This document shows positions 8,202-17,008 of a DNA stretch of 64,000 bases, in pieces. The stretch is taken from the NCBI GenBank assembly GCA_050949255.1, contig JBMNFJ010000016.1, positions 62,001 through 126,000 on the forward strand, given 5' to 3'. Under the pieces are notes generated by a model. That model made no database searches, was not told the origin of the DNA, and saw only the letters and a list, made by a program, of their open reading frames with translations. A program made the translations under genes and the position numbers. The stretch is from UBA3941 sp002385665. Lineage in GTDB: Bacteria; Bacillota; Clostridia; Caldicoprobacterales; UBA3941. Position 1 is the first letter of the stretch; the number at the start of each line of letters is the position of its first letter.

Positions 8202-9932
8202 ATGGAATTTAAGTTAAGATATCAACGGTGGCTTGATAGCCCCATAATTGATAATGAAACAAAAGAGGAATTAAGATCTATTTCCGGCAACGAGAAGGAG
8301 ATCGAGGATCGTTTTTATAAAAATCTGGAGTTTGGAACCGGTGGATTGCGGGGTGTGATAGGTGCAGGATCCAATCGGATGAACTTATATACCGTGGGAA
8401 TGGCAACTCAAGGCTTTGCCAACTATATCAAGGAACAAGGCAAGGATGCTATGAACAGGGGCGTAGTAATCGCCTATGATTCCAGAAGGATGTCACGGGA
8501 ATTTGCAGAAAGGGTAGCCTTGGTACTAAACGGTAATGGAATTAAGACCTTCCTGTACAGTGAACTTCAGCCTACCCCCATATTATCCTTTTCAGTAAGG
8601 GAGCTGGGTGCAATTGCCGGGGTGGTTATAACCGCCAGCCACAACCCGCCGGAGTATAACGGCTACAAGGTCTATTGGGAAGATGGAGCCCAGATAACCC
8701 TTGGGCGAGCCAACGATATAATTCAGGAGATCGACAAGATACAGGATTTTGATGAGATTAAGGATATACCCAGGGAAGTGGCATTAAAGGAAGGCCTCCT
8801 TAATATAATAGGTGAGGAAGTCCTGGAAAAGTATTTTGATAAGGTGAAGAACCTGATCCACAACCCCTCTCTAATAGAGAAAATGGACGACAGCATTAGT
8901 ATCATATATACCCCCCTTCATGGGTCCGGAAATAAACCTGTTCGCAGGGCGTTGAAAATGGCAGGGTTTAAAAATGTCACCGTTGTAACTGAACAAGAAT
9001 TACCGGATCCCGAGTTCTCTACAGTAGGCTATCCAAACCCTGAGGAAGAGCGGGTCTTCGAGTTAGCCATAGGGATGGCCAAGGCCCGGAACAATGAGAC
9101 CGATATAATCATAGGTACCGATCCGGATTGTGACAGGGTAGGCGTGGTAGCTAAGAATGCATCAGGGGAATATGTGATGTTGACAGGCAACCAGATAGGT
9201 GCCTTGTTGACGGATTACATATTAGGAGCCAGGAAACGGGCAGACAAGTTACCGCAGAACGGTACCATTATAAAGACCATTGTAACCAGTAGGATGGGCG
9301 AAAGAATAGCTCAGGCTTACGGTGTAGGCGTTATTGATACTCTTACGGGTTTTAAATTCATAGGCGAAAAGATCAAAGAATTTGAAGAGACTGGCAGCCA
9401 TACATATCTGTTTGGGTACGAAGAAAGTTATGGGTACCTGGCGGGTGACTTTGTCAGGGACAAGGATGGGGTTTCTTCTTCCATGCTTATCTGTGAAATG
9501 GCAGCCTATTACAAGTCCAAGGGTATGACCCTGCATGATGCATTAATTGACCTATGGAACAAATATGGATATTTCTATGAGGAACTTAGATCCATTGAGA
9601 TGGAAGGTAAAGAGGGGATGGAACGGATCCAGGAATTGATGGGTGATTTTAGAAATGATCCACCCAAGGAGCTGGCTGGGATCAGGATATCCGTTATTGA
9701 TGATTATATGGACAGCAAAAGCTATAATCTAAAAACGGAAACCACATCTACTATAGAGTTACCTGTTTCCGATGTCTTGAGATATACCCTGGAGGATGGG
9801 TCTTGGTTTGCCATTCGTCCCTCCGGAACCGAACCAAAGGTAAAGTTATATTTCTCTACTATCGGTAGTGATATGGAAGAGGCCAAGGACAAGATGAGGA
9901 ACCTGGTGGATGCCGTTTATGCCAGAATATAA
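8202..9932 (+). CDS. pgcA: phospho-sugar mutase (alpha-phosphoglucomutase)
   Basis: This 576-residue protein belongs to the alpha-D-phosphohexomutase superfamily and most resembles the Firmicute PgcA/Pgm type, interconverting glucose-6-phosphate and glucose-1-phosphate. The phosphoserine loop is TASHNPPEYNGYK (~144-156), the metal loop is DPDCDRVG (~307), the sugar-specificity loop is GYEESYGY (~405), and the phosphate-binding loop is RPSGTEPKVK (~540). All four domains are complete. The start sits behind a GAGGTGAAGCT site. It forms a functional pair with galU. Confidence 0.93.
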   Translation: MEFKLRYQRWLDSPIIDNETKEELRSISGNEKEIEDRFYKNLEFGTGGLRGVIGAGSNRMNLYTVGMATQGFANYIKEQGKDAMNRGVVIAYDSRRMSREFAERVALVLNGNGIKTFLYSELQPTPILSFSVRELGAIAGVVITASHNPPEYNGYKVYWEDGAQITLGRANDIIQEIDKIQDFDEIKDIPREVALKEGLLNIIGEEVLEKYFDKVKNLIHNPSLIEKMDDSISIIYTPLHGSGNKPVRRALKMAGFKNVTVVTEQELPDPEFSTVGYPNPEEERVFELAIGMAKARNNETDIIIGTDPDCDRVGVVAKNASGEYVMLTGNQIGALLTDYILGARKRADKLPQNGTIIKTIVTSRMGERIAQAYGVGVIDTLTGFKFIGEKIKEFEETGSHTYLFGYEESYGYLAGDFVRDKDGVSSSMLICEMAAYYKSKGMTLHDALIDLWNKYGYFYEELRSIEMEGKEGMERIQELMGDFRNDPPKELAGIRISVIDDYMDSKSYNLKTETTSTIELPVSDVLRYTLEDGSWFAIRPSGTEPKVKLYFSTIGSDMEEAKDKMRNLVDAVYARI

Positions 9933-9968
9933 TGCCGTATACTTAAAACTAGAGCGGAGGCGACAGCT

Positions 9969-10685
9969 ATGCGTGACACTTTTTTGTTTGACCTGGACGG
10001 AACATTGCTGCCCTTTGATATAGATGAGTTTATCCAGATCTATTTTAGGGAGATGGGCAAGCACTTTCATGATATGATAGATGGAGAATTGCTGGCAGAG
10101 TATATAATGACATCTACAGAGGCTATGATAAAAAACCTTGAGCCATTGTCCAATGAGGAAAAATTCATGTTGCACTTTTCAAAACTCGTTGGGGAGGATG
10201 ATTTGGCGGTATATAAGTCCAGGTTTGACCAATTCTATGATGATAAATTTGACCTGGTCAGAGAATGTGTAGTCCATGTTCCGGAAATTGTGGAAAGCAT
10301 AGAAGTATTAAAGGATAAGGGATATGAGTTGGTAGTCGCTACCAACCCCATATTCCCTGTTAAGGCCATACATAAGCGAATAGAATGGGCTGGTCTTGAT
10401 ATCGATGACTTTTCCTATATCTCCTGTTATGAAAAAAATACCTTTTGCAAGCCCAATATACAATTCTACCAGGAAGTACTGGATGCTATCGGAAAGGGAC
10501 CGGAGAATTGTTATATGGTGGGCAATGATGTACAGGAGGACCTAATAGCCGGTGAGCTGGGTATAGAAACCTATTTGATAACAGACTATTTAATAGATAG
10601 AAATAATGGTGATATTGAAAGTACCTATAAGGGTAACTACCAGGATTTTTATGAATTCGTTAAAGGTTTAGAGGCAATTGCCTGA
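9969..10685 (+). CDS. HAD-family hydrolase
   Basis: This 238-residue cytosolic protein is a haloacid dehalogenase-type phosphatase. Motif I is FDLDGTLLP (residues ~7-15), with the nucleophile and acid/base aspartates present; motif II threonine lies in VVATNP (~123); motif IV is GNDVQEDL (~178). The cap is helical. It starts 36 bases after the mutase behind GCGGAGG and runs up to the rhamnulokinase gene. Its substrate may be a sugar phosphate given the neighbours, but the sequence does not decide it. Confidence 0.85.
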   Translation: MRDTFLFDLDGTLLPFDIDEFIQIYFREMGKHFHDMIDGELLAEYIMTSTEAMIKNLEPLSNEEKFMLHFSKLVGEDDLAVYKSRFDQFYDDKFDLVRECVVHVPEIVESIEVLKDKGYELVVATNPIFPVKAIHKRIEWAGLDIDDFSYISCYEKNTFCKPNIQFYQEVLDAIGKGPENCYMVGNDVQEDLIAGELGIETYLITDYLIDRNNGDIESTYKGNYQDFYEFVKGLEAIA

Positions 10686-10734
10686 CTCACAGCAAATCAG
10701 GTCTATAGAGACCGGAAAAAGGGAGGGGGAACGG

Positions 10735-12213
10735 ATGAGTACATTGGACTTACTGGCCTTTGATCTTGGTGCCAGCAGCGGAAGAGGTATTTTGGGAAGG
10801 TTTGACGGTAAGAAACTTATTATGGAGGAACTCCATAGGTTTTCCAACGACCCTGTTGAAGTAGGGGGACGTCTCTATTGGGATGTATTAAGACTTTTTT
10901 GGAATATGCAAAATACCCTTCTAAAGTATAGAACCCAGGAAAAGGGCAGCCTTTCATCTCTGGGTATCGATACCTGGGGCGTGGATTATGGGTTATTGGA
11001 TAAGGACGGAGATCTGTTGGGCAACCCATATCACTATAGGGATAACCGTACAGAGGGGATGATGGAGGAAGCCTTTAGCAGAATGCCAAGGGAGGAGATT
11101 TTTCAAAAAACAGGTATCGCCTTTCAAAAGTTTAATACCCTTTATCAATTGTTGTCTATGGTAAGCCAAAAGCCGGATATGTTGGACAGAGCAGAGACAC
11201 TGCTCTTTATGCCTGATCTTTTGGCTTATTTTCTATCCGGAGAGAAGGCTACCGAGTTTACCGAAGCCAGTACAGGACAACTGTTGGATGCAAGGACTGG
11301 TGATTGGTGTGATGAACTCTTGAAGGCTATGTCAATACCCAGGGAAATTTTTACACATATCCAGCAACCTGGCAGTTTAAGGGGCATGATAAGGCCAGAA
11401 CTGGCACGAAACCTCGGGATTGACAGTATACCTATCATTGCAGTTGCAACTCATGATACCGGCTCTGCGGTGGCAGCCATTCCCAATACGGGAGAGAGCT
11501 ATGCCTATTTAAGCAGCGGCACCTGGTCTCTTATGGGAGTAGAAGTTGATAAGCCCATTATAAACAAGAAGACCCTTGAATGGAACTATACAAATGAAGG
11601 AGGTGTAGACGGTACCTATAGGCTCCTCAAAAACATCATGGGCCTCTGGATCATTCAAGAATGTAAAAGGGAGTGGGATCGCAGAGGTGAAGTCTACAGC
11701 TATGATCAGATGGCGGAAATGGCATCAACGGCTGTACCCTTTAGAGCCTTTATCGATCCGGATCATGACAGCTTCTATAGCCCGGGGGATATGCCTAAAA
11801 AGATTCAAGAGTTCTGCAGGGATACAGGACAACAGGTTCCCGAATCCAAAGATCAGATAATAAGATGCGTATTTGAAAGCCTGGCTATGAAATACCGCTG
11901 GTCCTTGGAAAAACTGGAGGGGATCATTGGTAAGAGGCTGGATGTTCTCCATATCGTGGGGGGAGGCGCCCAGAACAAACTCTTGAATCAGTTAACCGCC
12001 AACGCTATTTCCAGGCCGGTTATATGCGGTCCTGTTGAGGCAACCGCTATTGGCAATCTCATGGTTCAGGCCATGGCCTTAGGCGAGGTATCCAACCTGG
12101 GCGAAATACGTCAAGTGGTTAAAAGCTCCTTTCCTGCGGAGGATTATATGCCTCTGGACACTCAGATATGGGACAGTGCCTATGAGGAATTCCTAAAGTA
12201 CAATCAGGAATAA
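10735..12213 (+). CDS. rhaB: rhamnulokinase
   Basis: This 492-residue FGGY kinase phosphorylates L-rhamnulose to rhamnulose-1-phosphate. The N-terminal ATPase fold begins LAFDLGASSGRG (~6-17), and the rhamnulokinase-like segments VGGRLYWD and GIDTWGVDYGLL follow. The adenosine loop HIVGGGAQN lies near residue 405. Length fits RhaB. The start is ATG at 10735, behind GGGAGGGGG; an upstream GTG at 10678 lacks a site and would overlap the HAD gene. rhaA and a class II aldolase for the next two steps lie at 15714-18058. Confidence 0.92.
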   Translation: MSTLDLLAFDLGASSGRGILGRFDGKKLIMEELHRFSNDPVEVGGRLYWDVLRLFWNMQNTLLKYRTQEKGSLSSLGIDTWGVDYGLLDKDGDLLGNPYHYRDNRTEGMMEEAFSRMPREEIFQKTGIAFQKFNTLYQLLSMVSQKPDMLDRAETLLFMPDLLAYFLSGEKATEFTEASTGQLLDARTGDWCDELLKAMSIPREIFTHIQQPGSLRGMIRPELARNLGIDSIPIIAVATHDTGSAVAAIPNTGESYAYLSSGTWSLMGVEVDKPIINKKTLEWNYTNEGGVDGTYRLLKNIMGLWIIQECKREWDRRGEVYSYDQMAEMASTAVPFRAFIDPDHDSFYSPGDMPKKIQEFCRDTGQQVPESKDQIIRCVFESLAMKYRWSLEKLEGIIGKRLDVLHIVGGGAQNKLLNQLTANAISRPVICGPVEATAIGNLMVQAMALGEVSNLGEIRQVVKSSFPAEDYMPLDTQIWDSAYEEFLKYNQE

Positions 12214-12370
12214 CCTTATGTAAGAGCCACATATCATAAGAATTTTATATATAAGGGAAATGGTTTGTGCGTTGGGATCAATGGCGTTTGTCACCTTAAA
12301 TCCATTGCTTGTATAGCTTGAGTTAATAAAATAGAACCCATTCATTGAAGTAATAAGAAAGGGTGGTAAA

Positions 12371-12754
12371 ATGGAAAATATACAGCCAGGCGGAGAGCGA
12401 ATCTGGTATATACCAGATTGCTACTATCCGGAAAAGACTACCCAGGGACACTATGTAAGTCATGAGGCCATATGTGTTTTAAATACCGGCAAAGAAGATG
12501 CCAAGCTTGATATAATCCTATACTTTGAAGACCGGGAGCCAATGAAGGACTTTAAGGCAGAATGCAGGGCAGAGCGTACAAACCATATCCGCTTGGACGA
12601 AATAAGGGATGAAAAAGGTAACGGGATCCCCAAAGGGGTGCCATATGCAGTTATGGTTAAGAGCAATGTGCCCGTAATAGTGCAATACAGCCGGTTGGAT
12701 ACCACCCAGGCTGAACTGGGGTTGATGACGACCATGGCCTATCCTCTTAGATAG
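12371..12754 (+). CDS. sensory-rhodopsin-transducer (ASRT) family protein
   Basis: This 127-residue soluble protein resembles the Anabaena sensory rhodopsin transducer family, small beta-sandwich proteins that form tetramers. Typical segments are the N-terminal WYIPDCYYP, HEAICVLNTG, ILYFEDREP, a mid-protein HIRLDEI, GVPYAVMVKSNVPVIVQYSRLDT, split here as GVPYAVMV and VPVIVQYSR, and a C-terminal TTMAYPL. No rhodopsin gene is present. Members in heterotrophic bacteria lie near sugar genes and may sense or bind carbohydrates. Here it sits 157 bases after rhaB. The family call is good; the role in rhamnose use is inference. Confidence 0.75.
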   Translation: MENIQPGGERIWYIPDCYYPEKTTQGHYVSHEAICVLNTGKEDAKLDIILYFEDREPMKDFKAECRAERTNHIRLDEIRDEKGNGIPKGVPYAVMVKSNVPVIVQYSRLDTTQAELGLMTTMAYPLR

Positions 12755-12861
12755 GGTAAGTTAGTATAGTAAACATTACTGGTCAGTATGAATCAGGGGG
12801 AAGTAAGGTGTTTCGTATATTCCAATAGGATATGGAACACCAGACAAAATGGAAGATATTG

Positions 12862-12892
12862 GGGCGAGCATCATAGGGGTTGATACTCGCCC
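12862..12892. terminator. hairpin between convergent ASRT-like and ABC permease genes
   Basis: GGGCGAG (12862-12868) pairs with CTCGCCC (12886-12892), and the stem extends inward with one mismatch. It lies between two convergent genes. The T-run is poor on both strands, so termination is likely but not certain. Confidence 0.45.
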
Positions 12893-12900
12893 TTATTATG

Positions 12901-13560
12901 TTAGAATTCACGATTCTTGTATATACTCAAGGAGATTGAGTATGAAAATGATAGAAGTATCAATGCTATGGCAGCCAGCATTGAAGCAATCTGCCAATCA
13001 GACCATGACGATAATTTCCTTATGATGTCATCGATGGCCGTACTGTACTCAGGATTTTTTAACAAGCTGACCACCCCCATCGGTATAAAAAAGAACAATA
13101 AAAATAGGACCATGTTGAACATCTTTGCCCTAAGATACCCAATCCTGAAGATTATTGGCAGATAGATGGAACTCATGAGGGATACCAGAAGAAGGCTTAT
13201 GGTTATACCTTGTAGACTAAGAAATTCCACCCTTATAGGAATCTTTATGGCTGATACCAGGAGGGTGGCAACCATATAGGCCAGTACAGCGAGACCTAAG
13301 TACACAAATATGGATAAGTATTTGGCCAGGACTATTTCCTTTCTGGAAACAGGAAGGCTGTTAAGCATGATATCGGATTTATTCTTGTCTTCATATGCGA
13401 AGGAATACTGGATCAAAAGGTAGACTACAGCCGTTGTTGCGGCGACAGGAGTTACCCCCTCCATGGTTTGAAAGGCAAAAACTAAGAAAAAACAGTAGCC
13501 CAGGGCAAAGAGTAAGGTTTTTTTCTGTACTAATATATCCTTAATGATTAGATTGAGCAT
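12901..13560 (-). CDS. ABC-2 family transporter permease
   Basis: This 219-residue protein has about six hydrophobic segments and is the membrane part of an ABC exporter related to the YtrC/BcrB-like permeases. The segment NLIIKDILVQKKTLLF at the N terminus and KSDIMLNSLPVSRKEIVLAK between the first membrane pairs are characteristic of this ABC-2 subgroup. The start is ATG at 13560 with AGGGGG seven bases upstream; longer upstream starts would overlap the ATPase gene further. It overlaps that gene by 20 bases and ends the GntR-ATPase-permease operon. Confidence 0.82.
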   Translation of the reverse strand: MLNLIIKDILVQKKTLLFALGYCFFLVFAFQTMEGVTPVAATTAVVYLLIQYSFAYEDKNKSDIMLNSLPVSRKEIVLAKYLSIFVYLGLAVLAYMVATLLVSAIKIPIRVEFLSLQGITISLLLVSLMSSIYLPIIFRIGYLRAKMFNMVLFLLFFFIPMGVVSLLKNPEYSTAIDDIIRKLSSWSDWQIASMLAAIALILLSFSYSISLSIYKNREF

Positions 13561-14419
13561 ATTGATTCCCCCTAACTGTATATAGCATGATATCCTCAAG
13601 ACTGGGTTTATCTATGACTATATTATCCTTGAACAGGTTGCGGGCTTTGTCCCTGTCGTCAACCAATCCTTCAAATCCGAAATTGTTTTTACGGATACCT
13701 ATAAAGGCTTTTTGGGTATATTCATTCAATAAATCCGTGCCCCCTTTTACGATACCGTAATTGTCCAGGATGTCATCTTTAGCAGCCGACAGGATTATTG
13801 ATCCATCGTGGATAAAGGTTACATAGTCTGCCACCTTATCTAGATCTGAAGTTATATGGGTGGAAAAGAACACGCTTTTATTTTCATCCTGTATCAAATC
13901 ACTCAATATATCCAATAGCTCGCTGCGAACGATGGGATCGAGTCCGGAAGTCGGCTCATCCATAATAAGGAGTTCCGGATCATGAGATAGGGCTATGGTC
14001 AGGGAATATTTCATTTTCATTCCTTTTGACAGCTCTTTTATCCTTTTATTGGCAGGGAGTTTAAAGATCTTCATATATTTATCAAATAGTTTATCGCTCC
14101 ACGATTTGTAGAAAGGGGCTATGATGTACTTCATTTCATGGAGGGTTAATTCCTCATAGAAATGGTTTTCATCATATACAAAACCAATACGATTCTTGAT
14201 TTCCTTTTCATGCTTGATATGGTCCTTACCAAAGATATTGATCTGTCCGCCCTCCTTTTTTAGTAAATTCATGATTAGCTTTATGGTGGTGCTCTTTCCA
14301 GCACCATTGGGACCTATAAATCCCATGATATAGCCTCTGGGAAGCGTGAAGCTTATATCGTTCAGGGTAAAGTTCTTAAAACTTTTCTGCAGTTTTTTCA
14401 CTTCTAAAATGTTTTTCAT
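13541..14419 (-). CDS. ABC transporter ATP-binding protein (YtrB-like)
   Basis: This 292-residue ABC ATPase carries Walker A GPNGAGKST (~36-44), the signature LSKGMKMK (~134) and Walker B LLIMDEPTSGLDP (~153), followed by the H-loop FFSTHITSD. A C-terminal extension of about 80 residues follows the nucleotide-binding core, as in YtrB/BcrA-type exporters. It starts 2 bases after the GntR regulator and overlaps its permease. The set resembles cell-envelope-stress exporters under YtrA control; the exported compound is not known. Confidence 0.9.
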   Translation of the reverse strand: MKNILEVKKLQKSFKNFTLNDISFTLPRGYIMGFIGPNGAGKSTTIKLIMNLLKKEGGQINIFGKDHIKHEKEIKNRIGFVYDENHFYEELTLHEMKYIIAPFYKSWSDKLFDKYMKIFKLPANKRIKELSKGMKMKYSLTIALSHDPELLIMDEPTSGLDPIVRSELLDILSDLIQDENKSVFFSTHITSDLDKVADYVTFIHDGSIILSAAKDDILDNYGIVKGGTDLLNEYTQKAFIGIRKNNFGFEGLVDDRDKARNLFKDNIVIDKPSLEDIMLYTVRGNQYAQSNH

Positions 14420-14421
14420 AC

Positions 14422-14796
14422 TTAAGCCTCCTTGTACAATTGATGCAGCAGCTTACTTAGTTCTTCACAGGAAATGTCCAAGGATTTGGCCGTTAAAACT
14501 GCTTCTGCAAGTTTTTCTTCTACGATGGCCAATCCTTTTTTTCTCAATAACTCCCTATTTTGAACAGCAACAAAGGAACCCCTACCGGGCGCCGTCTCAA
14601 TGAAACCCTCTCTTTCCAATTCTTCATAGGCCCTTTTAGTCGTAATGACGCTTATATGAAGTTCTTTAGCAAGGCCCCGTATAGAGGGTAGGGCACTACC
14701 CGCTGTAAGGTGTCCCTTTAGAATCCCTTCTTTCAATTGGCGGACTATTTGCTGGTAAATTGGTTCGTTTGATGAATTGGATATAATTATTTTCAT
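14422..14796 (-). CDS. GntR-family transcriptional regulator, YtrA subfamily
   Basis: This 124-residue repressor-type protein has an N-terminal winged helix (PIYQQIVRQLKEGILKG, then LPSIRGLAKELHIS, TTKRAYEELEREGF and the wing ETAPGRGSFV). Its C-terminal helical tail of only ~45 residues is the hallmark of the YtrA subfamily, which regulates ABC exporter operons. The start is ATG at 14796, where GGAGG lies five bases upstream; the longer frame reaching 14859 would run into the promoter. It is the first gene of its operon and probably represses it. Confidence 0.9.
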   Translation of the reverse strand: MKIIISNSSNEPIYQQIVRQLKEGILKGHLTAGSALPSIRGLAKELHISVITTKRAYEELEREGFIETAPGRGSFVAVQNRELLRKKGLAIVEEKLAEAVLTAKSLDISCEELSKLLHQLYKEA

Positions 14797-14830
14797 TAGT
14801 TCCTCCATAGTGTCAATACCGTACATATAC

Positions 14831-14859
14831 AATATATACAGTTGCTTGTAGTTTGTCAA
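14831..14859 (-). promoter_or_regulatory. promoter of the GntR-ABC operon with overlapping operator-like repeats
   Basis: On the minus strand a perfect TTGACA (14859-14854), a 17-base spacer and TATATT (14836-14831) form a strong sigma-A promoter 35 bases before the GntR start. The -10 region is part of TGTATATATTGTATATGTAC, with a repeated GTATAT, a likely site for autoregulation. Confidence 0.65.
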
Positions 14860-15067
14860 GAGTAATTTTCAATGGTCCGGCCTGTCGGGTTATAGATATC
14901 TTGTAATAAATTTAGCCCATAAAGAGGATATTTTCCTGAAGTGTAGAATAGAGGAATAGAATGGGAGAATACTGACAAAATGACTATCTTTCCAAAGATC
15001 CGAAAGTGGTTGGGATAGATCAGGGAGGATTAGGGTTTAGTATAGTAGCTGGGAAGGGAGTATTAAT

Positions 15068-15598
15068 ATGGAAACCCTGATTACAGAACGGCTTGTATTA
15101 AGGCCTTTTAGGAAAGAGGATCTGGATGATTTCTATGAATATGCCAAGAATCCAAGCGTGGGTCCAAATGCGGGTTGGAAGCCCCATGAGAGCAAGGAAG
15201 AATCCCGTGAGATACTTGAAAGGTTTATAGCAGAGGAGGAATCATGGGCCATTATTCACAAGGATACTGATAAGCTTATAGGTTCAATTGGGCTACATAA
15301 TGATGCAAGGCGTAATAATAGTAGGGTTAAAATGCTGGGATATGTTTTGAATGAAGCCTATTGGGGACAGGGTATAATGACGGAAGCTGCCAAAAGGGTG
15401 CTGAAATATGCTTTTGAGAATTTAGACCTGAACCTGGTTTCTGTGTATCATTATCCGTCTAATATTCGTTCAAAAAGGGTGATAGAAAAGTGTGGTTTTC
15501 ACTATGAGGGCACTCTTAGGAGGGCCAACGAATTATATGATGGCAGTATCCACGACAGCATGTGTTATTCATTGATAAAGGAAGAATACAGAGGATAG
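15068..15598 (+). CDS. GNAT-family N-acetyltransferase (RimJ/RimL type)
   Basis: This 176-residue acetyltransferase uses acetyl-CoA to modify an amine, possibly a protein N terminus or a small molecule. The family features are the opening ETLITERLVLRPFRKEDL, the acetyl-CoA-binding region LGYVLNEAYWGQGIMTEAAK (residues ~96-115, core WGQGIMTEA), and the late NIRSKRVIEKCGFHYEG helix typical of the RimJ/RimL group. It starts behind GGGAAGGGAG. It lies alone between the GntR operon and rhaA. The substrate is unknown. Confidence 0.88.
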   Translation: METLITERLVLRPFRKEDLDDFYEYAKNPSVGPNAGWKPHESKEESREILERFIAEEESWAIIHKDTDKLIGSIGLHNDARRNNSRVKMLGYVLNEAYWGQGIMTEAAKRVLKYAFENLDLNLVSVYHYPSNIRSKRVIEKCGFHYEGTLRRANELYDGSIHDSMCYSLIKEEYRG

Positions 15599-15713
15599 AG
15601 AAATTACAATATAGGGTTGTCCGAATTACTATAGCAATAGCTGGCATTAGTCGGTCATATAGAAAATGGTTGTTAAACACCATTTTGTATTTTATTAATA
15701 AGGGGTGTAAAAA

Positions 15714-16991
15714 ATGCTTAACATCTACAAGGAAAGGGACATAAATGATAGCTATGAGCGGGCAAAGGAGCTATATGGTTCCTTTGGGGTTGACACGGAT
15801 AGGGTTTTGGAGGACATAAAGAAGATTCCAATCTCTATCCATTGCTGGCAAGGTGATGATGTAGGCGGATTTGAAGTAGATGCAGACGGCGTTTTGGGTG
15901 GGGGGATCTTAGCGACGGGTAATTACCCGGGAAAAGCTCGAAATGCTGAGGAACTTCGCCAGGACTTAGACAAGGCAATGAGCCTTATACCAGGTAAACA
16001 TCGAGTAAATCTCCACGCCAGCTACGCAGAAACGGAGGGCAAATTTGTAGAGAGAGATGAGCTCGAACCCCGACACTTTGAAAAATGGATAGCTTGGGCC
16101 AAAGAAAAGGGTATAGGACTTGATTTTAACCCCACCTTCTTCTCCCATAGAATGGCAGACTCAGGCTACACCTTGGCAAGCAAGGATAAAGAGGTTAGGG
16201 ATTTTTGGATTCGCCACGCTAAACGTTGCAGGGAGATCGGGGCTTATATGGGAAAGACCCTGGGCACACCTTGTGTTAACAATATATGGATTCCCGATGG
16301 CTCCAAGGATTTACCCGCCGATAGGATGGGATACCGGGAAATTCTCAAGGATTCTTTGGATGAAATCCTGGAAGAAAAATATGACAGAAGGTATCTCTTG
16401 GATGCTGTAGAGTGCAAACTCTTTGGAATAGGGTCCGAGGCCTACGTAGTGGGTTCCCACGAATTCTACATGGGTTATGCTTTAACCCGGGGTACCTTGT
16501 TGTGTCTGGACGCAGGCCATTTCCACCCAACAGAGACCGTCTCGGATAAGATATCATCCCTATTGACCTATATAGATGAGCTACTCTTACATGTAAGTCG
16601 CGGAGTTAGGTGGGATAGCGACCATGTAGTTATACTCAACGACGAAGTGTTTGCAATTGCTCAGGAATTAAAGAGATGCAACGCCTTTCATAGGGTTCAT
16701 TTTGGTCTTGATTTTTTCGATGCCAGCATAAATAGGATTTCGGCCTGGGTAATAGGGACCAGGGCTTCTTTAAAAGCGATCATGATGGCATTACTGGAAC
16801 CCACCCATCTGTTGAGGGAAGCCGAGGACAATGGTGATCTGGGAAGACGCCTGGCTCTGATGGAGGAGTTTAAGAGTCTGCCCTTTAGTGCCGTATGGGA
16901 TAAGTACTGCCTGGATCAGGGAGTACCGGTAGGGGCAGAATGGTTAAACCGGGTTGATGAGTACGAGAAACAGGTATTGTCCCAAAGATGA
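15714..16991 (+). CDS. rhaA: L-rhamnose isomerase
   Basis: This 425-residue enzyme converts L-rhamnose to L-rhamnulose with Mn/Zn ions. Recognisable regions are IPISIHCWQGDDVGGFE near residue 40, LHASYAETEG (~100), GIGLDFNPTFFSHR (~134), and the metal-binding LCLDAGHFHPTETV (~264) and SDHVVILND (~302). Length equals that of typical RhaA. The ATG follows AAGGGGTG. Its product is the substrate of RhaB at 10735, and the aldolase gene starts 17 bases after its stop, so rhaA and the aldolase form an operon. No rhamnose transporter is visible nearby. Confidence 0.96.
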   Translation: MLNIYKERDINDSYERAKELYGSFGVDTDRVLEDIKKIPISIHCWQGDDVGGFEVDADGVLGGGILATGNYPGKARNAEELRQDLDKAMSLIPGKHRVNLHASYAETEGKFVERDELEPRHFEKWIAWAKEKGIGLDFNPTFFSHRMADSGYTLASKDKEVRDFWIRHAKRCREIGAYMGKTLGTPCVNNIWIPDGSKDLPADRMGYREILKDSLDEILEEKYDRRYLLDAVECKLFGIGSEAYVVGSHEFYMGYALTRGTLLCLDAGHFHPTETVSDKISSLLTYIDELLLHVSRGVRWDSDHVVILNDEVFAIAQELKRCNAFHRVHFGLDFFDASINRISAWVIGTRASLKAIMMALLEPTHLLREAEDNGDLGRRLALMEEFKSLPFSAVWDKYCLDQGVPVGAEWLNRVDEYEKQVLSQR

Positions 16992-17008
16992 TAAGAAGGG
17001 AGAAATCT

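Noticed and set aside
15600..15713. Sixth copy of the palindromic repeat (CAATAGCTGGCATTAG near 15641)
   Set aside because: Only a short part matches one arm and no partner arm or loop block is present.
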